A stretch of DNA of 64,000 bases from Amorphochlora amoebiformis (GCA_054601695.1 BAAHQB010000247.1:124001-188000), one strand, 5' to 3'; numbered from the stretch's first letter, positions 1 through 64,000 are shown. Numbers and translations are program-made. Notes: generated from the sequence alone by a model not told the origin.

Positions 1-51
1 ACGGATGCATCCTGCAATCACGTGACCTCGCATGAGATGCACCCGCATGCG

Positions 52-117
<66 letters not shown>

Positions 118-125
118 TGAACAAT

Positions 126-162
<37 letters not shown>

Positions 163-261
163 CATGTGTGTGTGTATATATATATATGTATATTTATATA
201 TGTATATATGTATATTTATATATATATATATATATATAGTGATAACATACATAGGTGTTAG

Positions 262-320
262 GGTCGGGAATGGATATATGGCAGCGTCTCAAGATATGCG
301 AGAGGCTTCGGGGGAGTCAT

Positions 321-371
<51 letters not shown>

Positions 372-415
372 CATTCTACATACAGACATTTACTATATAT
401 ATACATGTGCATATC

Positions 416-451
<36 letters not shown>

Positions 452-480
452 GTGGGTGTGTGTGTGTATTGGTATATGTG

Positions 481-536
<56 letters not shown>

Positions 537-678
537 CATGTATGTATATAACACATATTCATGTATCATATGATAAGATGTATACGTATGTTATATTTAC
601 ATATGATGAAATATATAAATATGATAAAAAAAAGACATTGTTTTCTATATTGATTTTAGATCTATACATATATATTTA

Positions 679-710
<32 letters not shown>

Positions 711-800
711 CATATATATGTGTGTGTGTGCGTGTGTACACATGTGTACACACCAACGTTCACTTATGATGTACATATTATATATATATACATATATATC

Positions 801-837
<37 letters not shown>

Positions 838-846
838 AAATACTAG

Positions 847-901
<55 letters not shown>

Positions 902-914
902 ATATATATGTAAA

Positions 915-974
<60 letters not shown>

Positions 975-1062
975 AATATATAAATATATATATAGTACAT
1001 ACATGCACAGGTTCCTGAGCAAGCAATCCGCAGGGGACTCGTCTGCAAGTATCCCGACTTAA
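262..1062 (+). CDS. 3' end of an unrecognised plus-strand gene, two exons
   Basis: Two candidate exons keep phase. Exon 262-322 follows an acceptor ending gttag and ends at CATAG before gtatat; it reads [19 protein letters not shown] in phase 1 in, 2 out. Exon 1011-1062 follows acatgcacag and in the matching phase reads [16 protein letters not shown] then TAA. The intron between them is TA/TG microsatellite. The gene would start left of the window; bases 1-30 could hold the end of an earlier exon (CAATCAC before gtgacc). No family is recognised. The other frame of the last exon also reaches a stop soon, so the frame rests only on splice-phase agreement over two short exons. Confidence 0.35.
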
Positions 1063-1393
1063 TCTAGTTAATTATACATTCAAATTCAGTATGCATATGC
1101 GCATGCGGCAGTCTAGATAATCTTTCAGACCTCGGGCTTAGAGTCGTTGTCGCCAACCGCAAGCTTGAGCAACATGTACGTAATTCCAAAATTATCAATA
1201 GTGTCAGGTTCTAGGTTATGGCACCGGCCTCGGCTCGTATCTAGATTACTTGGGCGTGCATTCACCAACTAGATCTAGTATGTGTGTCTGTGCACATGTG
1301 TTGTACACATATATATAGATGCACATGAACTTCAAACATATCTAGATATGTACATAAATATATATATATATATATATCTAGTATATATATATC

Positions 1394-1431
<38 letters not shown>

Positions 1432-1486
1432 TTCCTTAGATATCTAGCTAGTATATATATGTATATGTAGTATATGTATATATCTA

Positions 1487-1524
<38 letters not shown>

Positions 1525-1549
1525 TAGATATATATACTAGATATATCAG

Positions 1550-1583
<34 letters not shown>

Positions 1584-1953
1584 CTAGTGTGTGTGTATAC
1601 ATAAAATAATATGGTTGAGTCATATGAAGTTCTAGATCTAGTAGATCTAATACATATATACCATGAGTCCATGAGTCCATGACGTACATACTAGATCGCG
1701 ACATATCATGATTCATGATACTGAGAGAAAATCTCAGTAGATTAACTGTCCATCCAGTCTATGTCTAGTATTTCTCAGAAGATTAACTGTCAGATGTTGT
1801 TCATGTGATGCGAACTTGAATATATCTAGATATGCCACACGCACTATAGACTAGATCTAGTAGATAGAGGTGGTAAATCTGCGTTTGTCCAGTCTTTAAC
1901 TGCTAATATGCAATCTTAATCAAGGTCTTCCAGACCTGGAAATTTCGCATACT
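1063..1953. other. Convergent intergenic spacer, CTAG-rich
   Basis: Between two converging 3' ends. It has no convincing coding frame. It contains TA/TG microsatellite near 1350-1580 and unique AT-rich sequence with many words of the type ctagatct, tctagata and ctagtag. The same word set recurs in the other convergent spacers of this window. The ORFs inside are TA read-through. Confidence 0.6.
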
Positions 1954-4268
<2,315 letters not shown>

Positions 4269-4616
4269 GCTTGAAGAGTGCGCGGGGAGGTTGGCGGAGA
4301 AATACGCGCAAAAATCAGGGAGAAATAAATCTCCAATTAGATATGCTCTCATTTCCAATATCTGCATATCTAATATGTAAAGTAAAAAATATACCAGCAT
4401 ATCGATACAAAAACATCCTCTGGGATCCCCGCAGGGATCCCAGCGGGAATTAAATTCAAAGGAAATCCCGGGATTTAAAGAGATATCCCCCAGAAATACC
4501 GGTATTACCCCGTTGCTGCCGTCTGCCCGGAAACTATCCAGGAGCTTTTTGTGTCGGCTGGAGACGTCGGCAAGGTCGCCCCCTCAGCGTTGAACGCGGT
4601 CCATCTCCTCCCCACC
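4269..4616. promoter_or_regulatory. Divergent 5' spacer between the ALY/REF gene and the plastid membrane protein gene
   Basis: Both neighbours point outward, so both promoters must lie here or in adjacent 5' UTR. It is unique sequence without TA tracts. It holds a palindrome-like run around 4420-4445 (gggatccc repeated as gggatcccagcggg). No TATA box or other defined motif could be assigned by eye. Confidence 0.45.
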
Positions 4617-16759
<12,143 letters not shown>

Positions 16760-17071
16760 AACAGCAACAAATGAGCTAACATGTACATGTCACTACACCC
16801 ACTAGATATGCATTAAGATTGCTAACGAAGGAAACAGAGAGAGAGAGAAAGAGATTTAGAAAAACAAAATTTTTAAAAAAAAACAAGAAATATGATAAAA
16901 TAACGGAAGCGACGGAGGGAGGAAAAGATTAAAGGGAGAGGGAGGAAAAAAGAGAGAGAAACACATCTGCGATTAATATTTACCATCCTGCCTTTTAAAA
17001 AAAAAAAAAAGAAGGAAATCTTAAAAAAACACATGAATCCGAACATGATGTACAGAGACGAATGGAAGGCG

Positions 17072-17125
<54 letters not shown>

Positions 17126-17801
17126 TTTTCTCGTGGTCTTTTTTCTTCTTCTAGAGACCAAACATCACCTCCTCCGCTCTCTCGCTCTCGCTCTCGCTCT
17201 CACTCTATAGAGCTTGCTTTCAAGATATGATATCTGTTTATACATACGATATGCAATCTAGCCAATAATAATCATATATATATATATAATTTTGCGGCAA
17301 CTCCTCGTGAAACGAGTGTTGTCATATTTTTTTTCCCCTCTCTCTCAATCGATTTTATTTTTATTTACCATTCTCCCTCTTCGGAAAAGGAGTCTATGAG
17401 AGCATTTTTTTTTTTTATTATTTTTATACTTGATACTTTTTTCTTTTTCAAATAGAAATTTTTGGAATCCCTCTTCTCTCCTCTCCTCTGGCTCTGGAAG
17501 AAGTAAGTGATACAGCGTACATTCTCCGCTGTTCATTCTCTCTCAATCGTGTTGAAGATGGTGTGAGTGTGACTAACTTAAGCGGACACGTGTTTGGCTG
17601 TTTCTGCACGTGTACGACACTACTCCACGTGTAGCAGATCCCGCGCGCCGTTGCATTGCGCAGGCTGTGAGGAAAACTGTAATTGTCATATATTATCACG
17701 TACCTCACTTAGGCTCTATACGCAGTATAACTTGATGTGTATACACACCGTAAATACTAGTATACATTAGATACACCGATAGTGAGGGAGGGTAGCTATG
17801 A

Positions 17802-17848
<47 letters not shown>

Positions 17849-18827
17849 TGTATATACATATCTATACACCTTAGATGTCAATGTAGTTTTTATGGAGTAT
17901 TATCAAAATCCACAAACTTGTATATATATATATATATATATATAACATATATATATATATATACATGTATTTACATCATGTTGGATAGTTCAGTGATTAG
18001 GTTAGTCTAGCATGATATCTGCTAGATCTAGGATATCTATGGATCTGTGTGTACTCGTGTGATTCAATGTATCAGCACTGACTCAGCAGCTTATATGTTC
18101 AGTATAACCGTTATCTAGTATGTCTACTGTATAATATACAATAACCTATCATAATATAGGAACTCACTACTAGACTACTAAGACCGTATCCTAGGTATCA
18201 GTTATGTGTAAAAACCTCTAATACTAGTAAAATCTAGAAAATATTTGAAAATCCGATTCTCATTTAAACTTGAAGTTTCATTTATTAAGATGTGTAACGT
18301 GTATGATATACTGGATACTGTTCATACATGCCTAGGAGGTGACTCTAGACAACTGTCCAATATTTCTGGAAAGCTAGTGACTCGGCATTTGTGATCACCA
18401 GGGCCATTGTATTTGTCAATTACTAGAATAATGATTTAAACCGAATATCTTCGTAATTTTCAGGCCGCAAGTACTAGAGTACAAGCCGGCGAGGGTAAAT
18501 ACAGTACATATTTACAATGGTAGGATCGATCTGAAGCTCGGTCGAAGAATACTTTTAAGATTAAGAGAATCCGGTGAGGATCAAGGAAAGGAACGATAAA
18601 CTCTGATATATATGTATGTATATATATATATATATAATGTATATATGTATGTATATATATATATATATATGTATCATATATATATATATATATTATATAA
18701 ATATATTATACATAAATATATATATATATATATATATATGTAACATATGTATCTATGTATATTATGCAAATATGTTTACATGTATCAAAAGATACATTAA
18801 TGTGTATGTGTGTATGTGTATATATAT

Positions 18828-18894
<67 letters not shown>

Positions 18895-18915
18895 ATATCT
18901 ATATATATTATATAT

Positions 18916-18956
<41 letters not shown>

Positions 18957-19089
18957 TACCTACATATATACTAAAAAAAATATCGAGATAAGTTATATAA
19001 ACATACATACATACATTTATATATATATACATATACATATATATATATATATATTTATATACAAATATATACATATATATTTATATATG

Positions 19090-19140
<51 letters not shown>

Positions 19141-19190
19141 TCACCCCGAATAGAAGCAGCCAATTAAAGCTCTCCCTCCCCTGCGACATT

Positions 19191-19231
<41 letters not shown>

Positions 19232-19467
19232 ATGTAATACTTTTACACACACATGTGTATATTAATAAAATATCTGCATAAATGTACCTATACCTATATA
19301 TACATATATATTTATATATATATGTAACATATATATATATATATAGGTAAAAAATATAGTAGATAATACTAGATACATACACATATACGTATATATATAT
19401 CTATATTATATATATTTAATATTATATATATAAATATATATATTATATTATATATATATATACAAAA

Positions 19468-19508
<41 letters not shown>

Positions 19509-20119
19509 GGAGTTTAGTGTATATTCTGGTATGAGAATTGTAAAATTGTTCACATTTGGGTGTCCGAATCGTCACATACATGCATTTAGGTGTTTAAATT
19601 GTCAAATATATACATTTTAGGTGTATAAAATTTGTAAATATTTACATGCATTTAGATGTAAAAATTGTCAAATATATACATTTTAGGTGTGCAAAATTGG
19701 TTAATATTACACGCACTTAGGTGTTAAAATTGTTAATATATAGATTTTAGGCGCGTAAAAGTTGTTAATATTTACATGCATTTCGTGTGAGATTTATTAT
19801 TTTTTCGTCGGATACAGACTTTTTTGAATGCATACTCATACGTGTGTGTGCGAAATTTATTATATTACTTTTTCGTGCGATACATACTTTTTTGAATGCA
19901 TACACACACGTGTGTGTGCGAAATTTATTATATTACTTTTTCGTGCGATACATACTTTTTTGAATGCATACACACACGTGTGTGTGCGAAATTTATTATA
20001 TTACTTTTTCGTCTGATACAGGTCGTTATTGAATGTATACCCCCCTCTCGATTACTGAATGTATACATATAGGTCTAAGATTTATGGAAAGTATACATAT
20101 AACCCTATATATATATATC

Positions 20120-20176
<57 letters not shown>

Positions 20177-20370
20177 TATTTTTTTGTCCGATACATACTT
20201 TTTTGAATGCATACACACACGTGTGTGTGCGAAATTTATTATATTACTTTTTCGTGCGATAAATACTTTTTTGAATGCATACACACACGTGTGTGTGCGA
20301 AATTTATTATATTACTTTTTCGTCTGATACAGGGTCGTATATACCCCCCTCTCGACTAGGAAGACTGTCC
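16760..20370. other. Convergent intergenic region with unique AT-rich sequence and arrays
   Basis: Between the stop of the plus-strand membrane protein gene and the probable stop of the minus-strand PDZ gene. 16760-17700 is unique, with purine-rich and CT-rich runs; 17700-18430 is rich in CTAG, tctag and ctagat words; 18600-19500 is mostly TA. Two short exon-like islands were seen: plus 18464-18495 (acceptor ttttcag, AASTRVQAGE, donor gtaaat) and minus about 19148-19181 (acceptor gtcgcag, [12 protein letters not shown], donor gtgata). Neither could be joined to a gene. Confidence 0.5.
19815..20340 (+). repeat. 66-bp tandem repeat with a CACACGTGTGTG dyad
   Basis: Units of the type tttttgaatgcatacacaca followed by cgtgtgtgtgcgaaatttattatattactttttcgtgcgata. 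Three or four copies occur at 19815-20020 and two or more at 20180-20335, interrupted by a TA tract and a copy of an exon edge (20030-20060). Each unit has the perfect dyad around CACACGTGTGTG. It follows a looser array (19560-19800) of aggtgt/aattgt units. Confidence 0.85.
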
Positions 20371-28275
<7,905 letters not shown>

Positions 28276-28801
28276 TATGAGCCATTCGACCTAGCCGACT
28301 TTTTAAAAAAAATAATTTCTCCGCTTCGTTTCTTCTCCTGGAAAACGTATACCCGCTTCGTTGCGCGTGTACCCGCTGGCAAGCCGGGGTTTCATGCAGT
28401 CAAACGGCCACGGTTTCGAATGAGATTTTTGCGGGGAAAGGCTATTCGGATAGGAACAGAGGACGTGTGGTTCTCGTGTCGTCTGATCGGTCGCGATTTG
28501 AGGCGAACTGGCGTCGACACGCGCAACGCTGACGCGATGCGCGTGGAAATCCACAGAAGTTTCCGGAACGGTTTCCCACAGAGTCTTCACCCGATAAATT
28601 AAAATGGCTCTGAAGTGATTATCTAAGGGGAAATCACCAGGAAATAGACCTAGGAGATGAGCTTGACCTAGGGGGGCTGTTCGTGGCGCCCGGGGCTATT
28701 CAAGTACGGGTTGTGTGCAGCGTCCCAGAACCCCCGGGTCAGCATATCTCCCTTTCGCCTTTACCCGAGCCCTTAACCAATTTTCACCCGGCCAAAGCGC
28801 G
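28276..28801. promoter_or_regulatory. Divergent 5' spacer between the PDZ-like gene and a Ser-rich gene
   Basis: GC-richer unique sequence (about 28310-28800) with no TA tract. Both neighbouring coding starts point outward. Short ORFs here have no family resemblance. No core promoter motif could be assigned. Confidence 0.45.
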
Positions 28802-29407
28802 ATGTGCGTAACAACATCTAAGCATTACAAGAAGCACAACCGAGTGCCTCGAGCCCCCCTCGAGCCCCTGACGTCCCTGGACACCACGGAGCCGTTTGTT
28901 GTTGGATCGCCGATTAGGGAGAGTCCACTTCGCCGTAAGCTTGGGATACTGACCAATCCAGCTCTGTATTCTGAGAACCAGTACCAAAACGAGGTTCTGA
29001 GTGACATCACCTCGTCTTCGGTCCCGAGCCGAGGATTCTACGGCAAGCATGCGCTTATGCCAAGCCTGGCCTTCCGTCATGGCTCCCAGTACGAAGCAAA
29101 GGAAGGCGTTGACTCGAATTCAATGGGCTCCACGACCGTCTCTAGCGTGAACTCAGTGTCGAGGTCAAACTCTTCGTCCAGTGATGAGGTCTACCAGAAG
29201 ACCAAGTTAAGGCTATATCGCGCTCTCAAGGTTGTGACTACCTCTCGCTCGAACCCGATACCAATACGGACACCACCTGCTCGACGCCACTCTTTCGCTC
29301 AGTCAAGGCGTCGGATTCCTTTTGTACAGGCGCCAGCTTCAGGGAATGTGAGCGGGGTTCCGAACCTGGATCTTCAAGAGGAGGAACAGTTCGCGCTGGA
29401 GCTGTAA
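28802..29407 (+). CDS. Intronless Ser/Arg-rich protein of unknown function
   Basis: A 201-residue open frame from the first in-frame ATG (MCVTTSKHYKKHNRVPR). The frame stays open further upstream, to 28715, without an ATG. Codon composition is balanced and GC-rich third positions differ from the TA-rich surroundings, which supports coding. Notable segments: a proline/serine-rich N-terminus, a serine cluster (SVSRSNSSSSDEVYQKTKLR), a basic patch (PPARRHSFAQSRRRIPF) that looks like phosphorylation or 14-3-3-type sites, and an acidic end (LQEEEQFALEL). No globular domain or membrane segment. Probably an intrinsically disordered regulatory protein. It has no intron and no TA tract. Confidence 0.55.
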   Translation: MCVTTSKHYKKHNRVPRAPLEPLTSLDTTEPFVVGSPIRESPLRRKLGILTNPALYSENQYQNEVLSDITSSSVPSRGFYGKHALMPSLAFRHGSQYEAKEGVDSNSMGSTTVSSVNSVSRSNSSSSDEVYQKTKLRLYRALKVVTTSRSNPIPIRTPPARRHSFAQSRRRIPFVQAPASGNVSGVPNLDLQEEEQFALEL

Positions 29408-30853
29408 GGCTACAGAACTATTCTATTTATTTTCGGGTTTTCTTTACTGTGCTTGTCTACGTAGTCGTGGTATTAATATCTCAAGTGGAGTCGTCTTGAC
29501 TAATAGGGAGAGGATTGGGTGCGGTAGCGGTGAAACAAGGCAGTGCAATTGTATCTTGGCGATCGATTCGCTTTTCTCTTGGCGAGTACCTCAGTGGTAT
29601 GTCCAGGATAAAAACTTGCATTACTCGTTTTTCTCGAACTCGGGTCTAGTATTCTCCCTATGAAAAGCAGAACTTTCTTTCAGCAAAACTCAAAACCAAA
29701 AAACAAAAAAAAAAAGACTTCGTTTCCTTCAACTTTAAGAACTAGTTGTTAGCAATCCAGCTGCATCCATGCAATTTTTTCGTGTCTGTGTAGTATTTTT
29801 TTAATTATTTCTCTCAAGTTTGATTCTCTCTATTAACCGAGAGAGGGATAGATTTTTCTCCCTTCTCTCGAATCCGTAGCGAGAATATCAGGACAGGAAG
29901 AATGAAAAATTACGTTAGGAGTGAGACGCCATTATCGCATATTAAATACATGTAAATAAATGTTATGCACGTGTTGAGGGTGTCGCTTGTTGTGAAAGCT
30001 CATCCGGATACTCGACGACATCTGCAGCATAATAACCTCATCGAATATCGGCGTTTGTGAAGCTCTGTTGCGACCAGAAATTGCGTTTATCACTGAAATT
30101 CATAGAACAAAGTTTTTCGGTTAATCCAGTAATACACTACCTCTAGTAGCTAAACTATACGATGTTATCTGGTAATTAATCTAGTTAATCTGTACACATG
30201 TATCTAGTGTATAATAATAGTTGTATTAGTGTATCTAAGTTTAATAACGTGTAGTACGGTATTAATTTAAATCTAATCTAGTGTGAACACTAGTACTAGT
30301 AGTAATCATTCTAGTATAGAAGATAGAGTTCACAAGAATCTCTTCTATACCTCCTGGAGTCTAGCTAGTGTTTCTATAGCTATAGACTGTCCATGACCTA
30401 GATGACCTTTGATCAGCTATATCTAGTATATAGTAGTTTTTATAATATCTTGCATGCGCTATATATATATATATATATATAGCTAACAGTATTATATCTG
30501 ATCATATCTAGATATATACTAGCTAGACTAGATATGCGCGCGATATATATATATATCTAGTATAGATATGCGCGATACATATATCTAGATATATATATAT
30601 ATAATATATATATCTAGATTTATGTAGCGATCCAGTACACATCCTAGACATCGTACACACAGACATCTATCTTCGATGAATGATTGTGACAATATTACTG
30701 GTATTCGATTCAGGACAATGTCAGATTGTAATAATTCCAATTATCATGGCAGTATACCGTGATCCCGTATCTAGGTATCCGATGACATGTTACATGTTAC
30801 ACTATTCTAGTGTATAAAATCCATGATACATACATCTAGACATATCATACTCT
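29408..30853. other. Convergent intergenic spacer, CTAG-rich
   Basis: Unique AT-rich sequence between the stops of converging genes. 29408-30110 has no frame of interest. 30120-30840 is rich in ctag, tctagata and palindromes such as tatctagatata, like the other convergent spacers. A few short TA runs near 30463 and 30586. Confidence 0.6.
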
Positions 30854-33117
<2,264 letters not shown>

Positions 33118-33332
33118 CCCTGGGGTAGGGTTTGGGTTACCATTTAGAAGGATTTTGGTACGAATATATACATTTCGTAGCTTTGGGTTATTATTTCGAA
33201 GGCTTTTGGAGGAATATATATATATATATATATATATCGACATATTACCTATCTATAGATATAGATACATATGATATATATATGCAAATGTAATACGTAT
33301 GTTCTATTATGTAGCATAATATGTGTAATAAT

Positions 33333-33387
<55 letters not shown>

Positions 33388-33461
33388 TGTATACCTCTTT
33401 TTCAATTTTAAGAATTCGCTTGGCGAGTTCTTTTCTGGTCATTTTTTCCGATGATGTTGCC

Positions 33462-33529
<68 letters not shown>

Positions 33530-33531
<2 letters not shown>

Positions 33532-33800
33532 GCACACGTGTCAGGTAACATATTCTATACACATATATACTAGAATATGTTCATACGCACACATGTCAGG
33601 TAACATATTATATACATATATGTACTAGAATATGTTTACATACATATGCACACGTGTCAGGCATAACATATTATATACACATATATACTGTTTACATACA
33701 TATGCACACGTGTCAGGTAACATATTATATACATATATGTACTAGAATATGTTTACATACATATGCACACATGTCAAGTAACATATTATATACACATATA
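33530..33800 (+). repeat. Tandem repeat with cacacgtgtcagg motif
   Basis: Four or five units of about 50-85 bp containing catatgcacacgtgtcaggt, then aacatattatatacatat and tactagaatatgttta. The core ACACGTGT dyad reappears elsewhere in the window. Confidence 0.85.
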
Positions 33801-33899
33801 TACACACATACATATATTATATATTTATATATATATATATATATATTACATATATATATATATACACATATATATATGTATATATCATATACATGTAAA

Positions 33900-34041
33900 T
33901 AATAAAAACAATAACAATTACGCTAATAATAATCCTCATCATAATAATAAACAAATAATAATAAATGCTAATAATACATACATACATACCATACCACTAT
34001 TCTCTCTCTCTCTCTCTCTATAAATATTATGTATATGTTAC

Positions 34042-34085
<44 letters not shown>

Positions 34086-34625
34086 TACACGTGAGTAATA
34101 AAAATAATAACAGTTACACTAATATAATAGTCATCATTATAATAAAAAAAACGAATTATAATAATAAATGCTAATAATACATACATACATACCATACCAC
34201 TATTCTCTCTCTCTCTCTCTCTATAAATATTATGTATATGTTACAGATATGTATATATATGTATGCATCATATACACGTGAGTAATAAAAATAATAACAG
34301 TTACACTAATATAATAGTCATCATTATAATAAAAAAAACCGAATAATAATAATAAATGCTAATAATACATACATACATACCATACCACTATTCTCTCTCT
34401 CTCTCTCTCTCTATAAATCGTATGTATATGTTACAGATATATATATATATATATATATACATCATATACACGTGAGTAATAAAAATAATAACAGTTACAC
34501 TAATATAATAGTCATCATTATAATAAAAAAAACGAATTATAATAATAAATGCTAATAATACATACATACATACCATACCACTATTCTCTCTCTCTCTCCA
34601 TCTATATAAATATTATATATTACAC

Positions 34626-34687
<62 letters not shown>

Positions 34688-34780
34688 CATAATCATTATC
34701 ATATTTTAAAAAAACCAATAATAACAATAATAAATGCTAATAATACATACATACATACCATAGCACTCATCTCGGTATGA
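33900..34780 (+). repeat. 170-190-bp tandem repeat, 4-5 units
   Basis: Each unit has cgtgagtaataaaaataata, an AAT-rich stretch, acatacatacataccatacc, a CT run, and tatgtatatgttacagata followed by a short TA tract. Units start near 33895, 34090, 34275 and 34472, with a partial one to 34780. It lies in the spacer between the 3' end of the large minus gene and the small gene downstream of it. An unrelated AAT-rich stretch of similar style occurs at 41850-42040. Confidence 0.88.
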
Positions 34781-34833
34781 ACGGTGGCCCTCAACCCTAA
34801 TATTAATCACTTTATTTTTTCGCTTGTAAACTT

Positions 34834-59695
<24,862 letters not shown>

Positions 59696-60092
59696 CCCCG
59701 TAAGAGTCAAAGGAAGAAGACATGTATCTTGGGGGAATCTTCGCTTCAGCTCCTCATAGGGAGTGATGGATCCTCCGCTCTGCGGTTGCAAGGAAGAAAA
59801 GGGATCAGGACGGAGAATAGAACGGTTGATCACCTCATCGAAGCAGCTCGACAGGGGGGAATAGGGGGGGGGGGAAAGTAAATCACCATTGCAACCTGAT
59901 ACCAAGGAGGCGAGTTTTTCTTTTCAGTAATATAACATAAAAAAGCGGATCCTAATTTGGTCAAATCTCGAGTCGACACGCGTCATGGAGTCATCCGAAC
60001 TCGGGGCGAGGCGGGGCAGTCAGCTTGACGCAGAGGTACCGTACCGGGGGTATTAAAGAAATCACCGAAGATTTTCATTTACACCTCGTAGG
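59696..60092. promoter_or_regulatory. Divergent 5' region of the large minus-strand gene and the EF-hand gene
   Basis: Compact and TA-free. The minus-strand frame stays open from 59695 up to 59905 without an ATG, so part may be coding through an upstream exon, or 5' UTR. A C-rich run (cccccccccc on the minus side of 59867-59876) lies here. No core promoter motif was assigned. Confidence 0.4.
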
Positions 60093-61358
60093 ATGGAAAA
60101 GGGAAGGGCTTGGACGGCAGTCCCGAAGCCCTCAACGAGTCGGTCTTCTAAGTCGGAAGTTATGATTCTCTCTGAGCTGATCGTGAACCACTTCAGGTAC
60201 AAGCCATGGGGGATGACCGGCTTCGTCTTCTTTGGCCACGAATTCCACATCACGGAGATTCTGCTCTTATTTTTTGTCATTATGGCAATCATCTGTACGT
60301 TTCTGGCCCTAACATCTGCGGGGATCCCGGGAATCTTCTACGCATGCATGCTCTTGATTACGAGCACCATCTCCATGGTAATGGCACTAGAACTTCCACA
60401 CTGGCGTGTTGCTGATGGTTTGTGTCTTAGATCGTGTTGTGGAACTACGCCAGCATAGGTAAGGCCAGTTGCAATCATAATATCCAACATACTGACACAC
60501 CCTCTCAGACACTCTGGCTAAGCTCGCAGCCCGTTACGCCCGTGCTGCAGAGCTCTATGAAGAGCTCAACGAGGAGCTTAAGGAAGAGAACGATAAGATG
60601 AGTGAGGTTAGTACACTCCCAGCACTCGTACCAGTCCCTAACTTGTAGCATACAGCAAAACGACGCGTTCAAGAAAGCTAACACTGAACTCAAGGGTACT
60701 GTCGATGGCCTTTGGAAAGATGTGAGTGCAATGAAAAACCAATCCTCGAAAATATCCCGTAAATCTCACCAATCAATTTTTAGGTCGGAATTGTCGACAC
60801 TGCCACTGCTGACTTAGACAAGGTGCCCGAGCCTCTTTTTAACATTTTCTGGTCGTTCTAAATCTCTGTTGTCGTCACTTAGATCCTCAAGGGGTTCGAC
60901 GCGCTCATGGAGACCTCCGAATTGATGGAAAAGTATGAGAAAGAGCTCAACGAAGATCAGCAAAAATTTCTAGACTATCAGCGCCAAAAGCTTCTCACCG
61001 ACAAGAAACACCATATCAAGAGGTACAATTTTGTTAAGATCGTCTCCGTCTCTAAGCGCCTTTGTTCTATTTCTACCTTCAGCTTACAACTGACTTTCTT
61101 ACTTGCAGAAAACTAAGAGAGATCTTTGATGACGTCGATACCGACCAGAGTGGGGAAATCAAGGGCAGGGAGACCAAGGCGCTTCAGAGGGTCTTGAAGA
61201 GAGAGATGCCAGCTGTCAAGGAAGTCGAGAAGGCTTTCGACATGGACGGAGACGGCGTCATCAAGAAGTGGGAACTGTTGGACAGCCTCGACGTGCTACT
61301 TGACAAGGTGTACACCAGAGACTACGAGAAGAAGACTGGATTGGAGCTGAAGACCTGA
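60093..61358 (+). CDS. Two-pass membrane protein with coiled coil and two EF-hands, 7 exons
   Basis: Exons: 60093-60377, 60431-60458, 60509-60606, 60656-60721, 60784-60822, 60883-61022, 61109-61358; six GT..AG introns of 49-86 nt, all in phase, 301 residues. An N-terminal cytosolic stretch (about 50 residues) is followed by two hydrophobic helices (ITEILLLFFVIMAIICTFLA and IPGIFYACMLLITSTISMIV). A Glu/Lys-rich coiled coil follows (RAAELYEELNEELKEENDKM onward to about 215). The C-terminus has two EF-hand loops: DTDQSGEIKGRE and DMDGDGVIKKWE. Both have Asp at positions 1 and 3, Gly at 6, Ile at 8 and Glu at 12, so both should bind calcium. Likely a calcium sensor anchored to a membrane; the exact family and compartment are not recognised. 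Confidence 0.9.
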
Positions 61359-62360
61359 GGATCAAGATTAGACTGTGCGCTATCGGCCTCTAACGAACGG
61401 CGCGCGGCGGTCGTGCATTTTCGTAACGCCCAGCCAAGCATACTACGACAAGCTTTACCAGGGCCCTAGGAACAAAACAGGGACTCTCAGAGTCAACAAA
61501 TCGTTAGCTGTAACGATTGCATAATTATACTAACTTTAGCTTGTGTGGCATGAGAAACTAAATTTATGTTTGGATCGAGACTAATCATATACTTTATCCT
61601 TGAATATTGCTGGTATCTAGACCCCATATTCATTGATTTTCCGTTTGTTTTAAAAAAATATTACCTAGGCTAGATCAGATCAGTAAGATTAGCAGTCAAT
61701 AGCCTGAGTATATCTAGATATATCTAGTATCTAGAGTATCTGGAGCATATGCTGATATCTAGGATATATCTAGATATATATATATATTCTAGATATTTAT
61801 ATTTACATTTTATATCTAGTATGTCACCTAGGTCACACATACAGATTTGGGGGTCCAGCGCCTAGAGCGCGCGCTAGTAGGGCGGTGTGCGTGGGCTGTT
61901 ATATATTTGTATTTTTCTAAATCTCTCTAGCACTCGTGACAGATATCAATTACAGTACATGTAATATATATACATACATATATAGTTGCCAGAATTGAAT
62001 TGAAGTACACATCTAACATGGATATCGAACTTATTCTAGTTGTACATCTGTACATACAGATCTAGACATATACTAGATATACCGTGATGTTCCTACATTA
62101 TTTTGCTTACAATTATTTCTAGCATCTTATGCCGAGGATGTGATATTTCATAACGTTAACTTGGTAAATCTATTTACATTATTAACTAATTTCCAGCCGA
62201 AAATATTTCGCGCAGATTTGGACCCGCGAGACTGTTCGGATCCATGCTCTCAACTCCCTAAATTTAAGTTTACTGAGCATGTATAATACCGTACAACATA
62301 TGTTTTCCGTGACAAGTACACATATGTACTAGATATACACTGTTTTTCACAGACACACAC
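61359..62360. other. Spacer downstream of the EF-hand gene, CTAG-rich
   Basis: Unique AT-rich sequence with many tatctagata, ctagtatc and cctaggtc words between 61670 and 62340, like the other 3' spacers. No coding frame. Confidence 0.6.

Positions 62361-64000
<1,640 letters not shown>

Noticed and set aside
28420-28602. 60-residue plus-strand frame in the divergent spacer
   Set aside because: No family resemblance and overlapping 5' region; GC-rich sequence gives open frames by chance.

Overview
This is a nuclear window from a eukaryote, most likely an alga with a secondary (complex) plastid. Two predicted proteins (genes at 4617-16759 and 20371-28275) begin with a hydrophobic signal peptide followed by a basic, Ser/Ala/Arg-rich transit-like stretch, which is the two-part leader used to reach plastids of red-algal secondary origin. 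Interstitial TTAGGG repeats suggest a TTAGGG telomere. The group (stramenopile, haptophyte or other) cannot be fixed from this sequence alone.

Most of the sequence is (TA)n microsatellite, and nearly all of that is intron. By following GT..AG borders and requiring every exon to keep reading frame, I rebuilt these genes, left to right: the 3' end of a plus-strand gene (262-1062); a minus-strand ALY/REF mRNA-export factor (1954-4268); a plus-strand 22-exon, 568-residue Ala-rich plastid membrane protein (4617-16759); a minus-strand 9-exon plastid PDZ-like protein (20371-28275); a plus-strand single-exon Ser-rich protein (28802-29407); a short minus-strand gene with an acidic tail (30854-33117); a minus-strand gene of about 37 exons and about 703 residues (34834-59695) that I do not recognise; and a plus-strand two-pass membrane protein with two EF-hands (60093-61358). 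Most long gene-internal reading frames rich in I and Y, C and V, H and T, or A and R are microsatellite read-through, not genes.

Genes alternate in orientation. The three divergent 5' spacers (about 4.3-4.6, 28.3-28.8 and 59.9-60.1 kb) are compact and free of TA tracts. The convergent or 3' spacers (1.06-1.95, 16.8-20.4, 29.4-30.85 kb and after 61.36 kb) share words built on CTAG and TCTAGATA.

The most unusual signal is that many exons have partial copies in the neighbouring TA introns, under a strict polarity. Copies of the 5' edge (with the acceptor AG) lie only upstream of the exon; copies of the 3' edge (often with the donor GT) lie only downstream. The intact exon is always the one that keeps phase. 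I count more than 20 affected exon edges in at least five genes, with up to nine extra copies. Other notable items are a (CG)n tract of about 550 bp inside an intron, telomere-type arrays in opposite orientation on either side of one exon, and two genes in the same window (at 28.8 and 60.1 kb) that have escaped TA expansion entirely.
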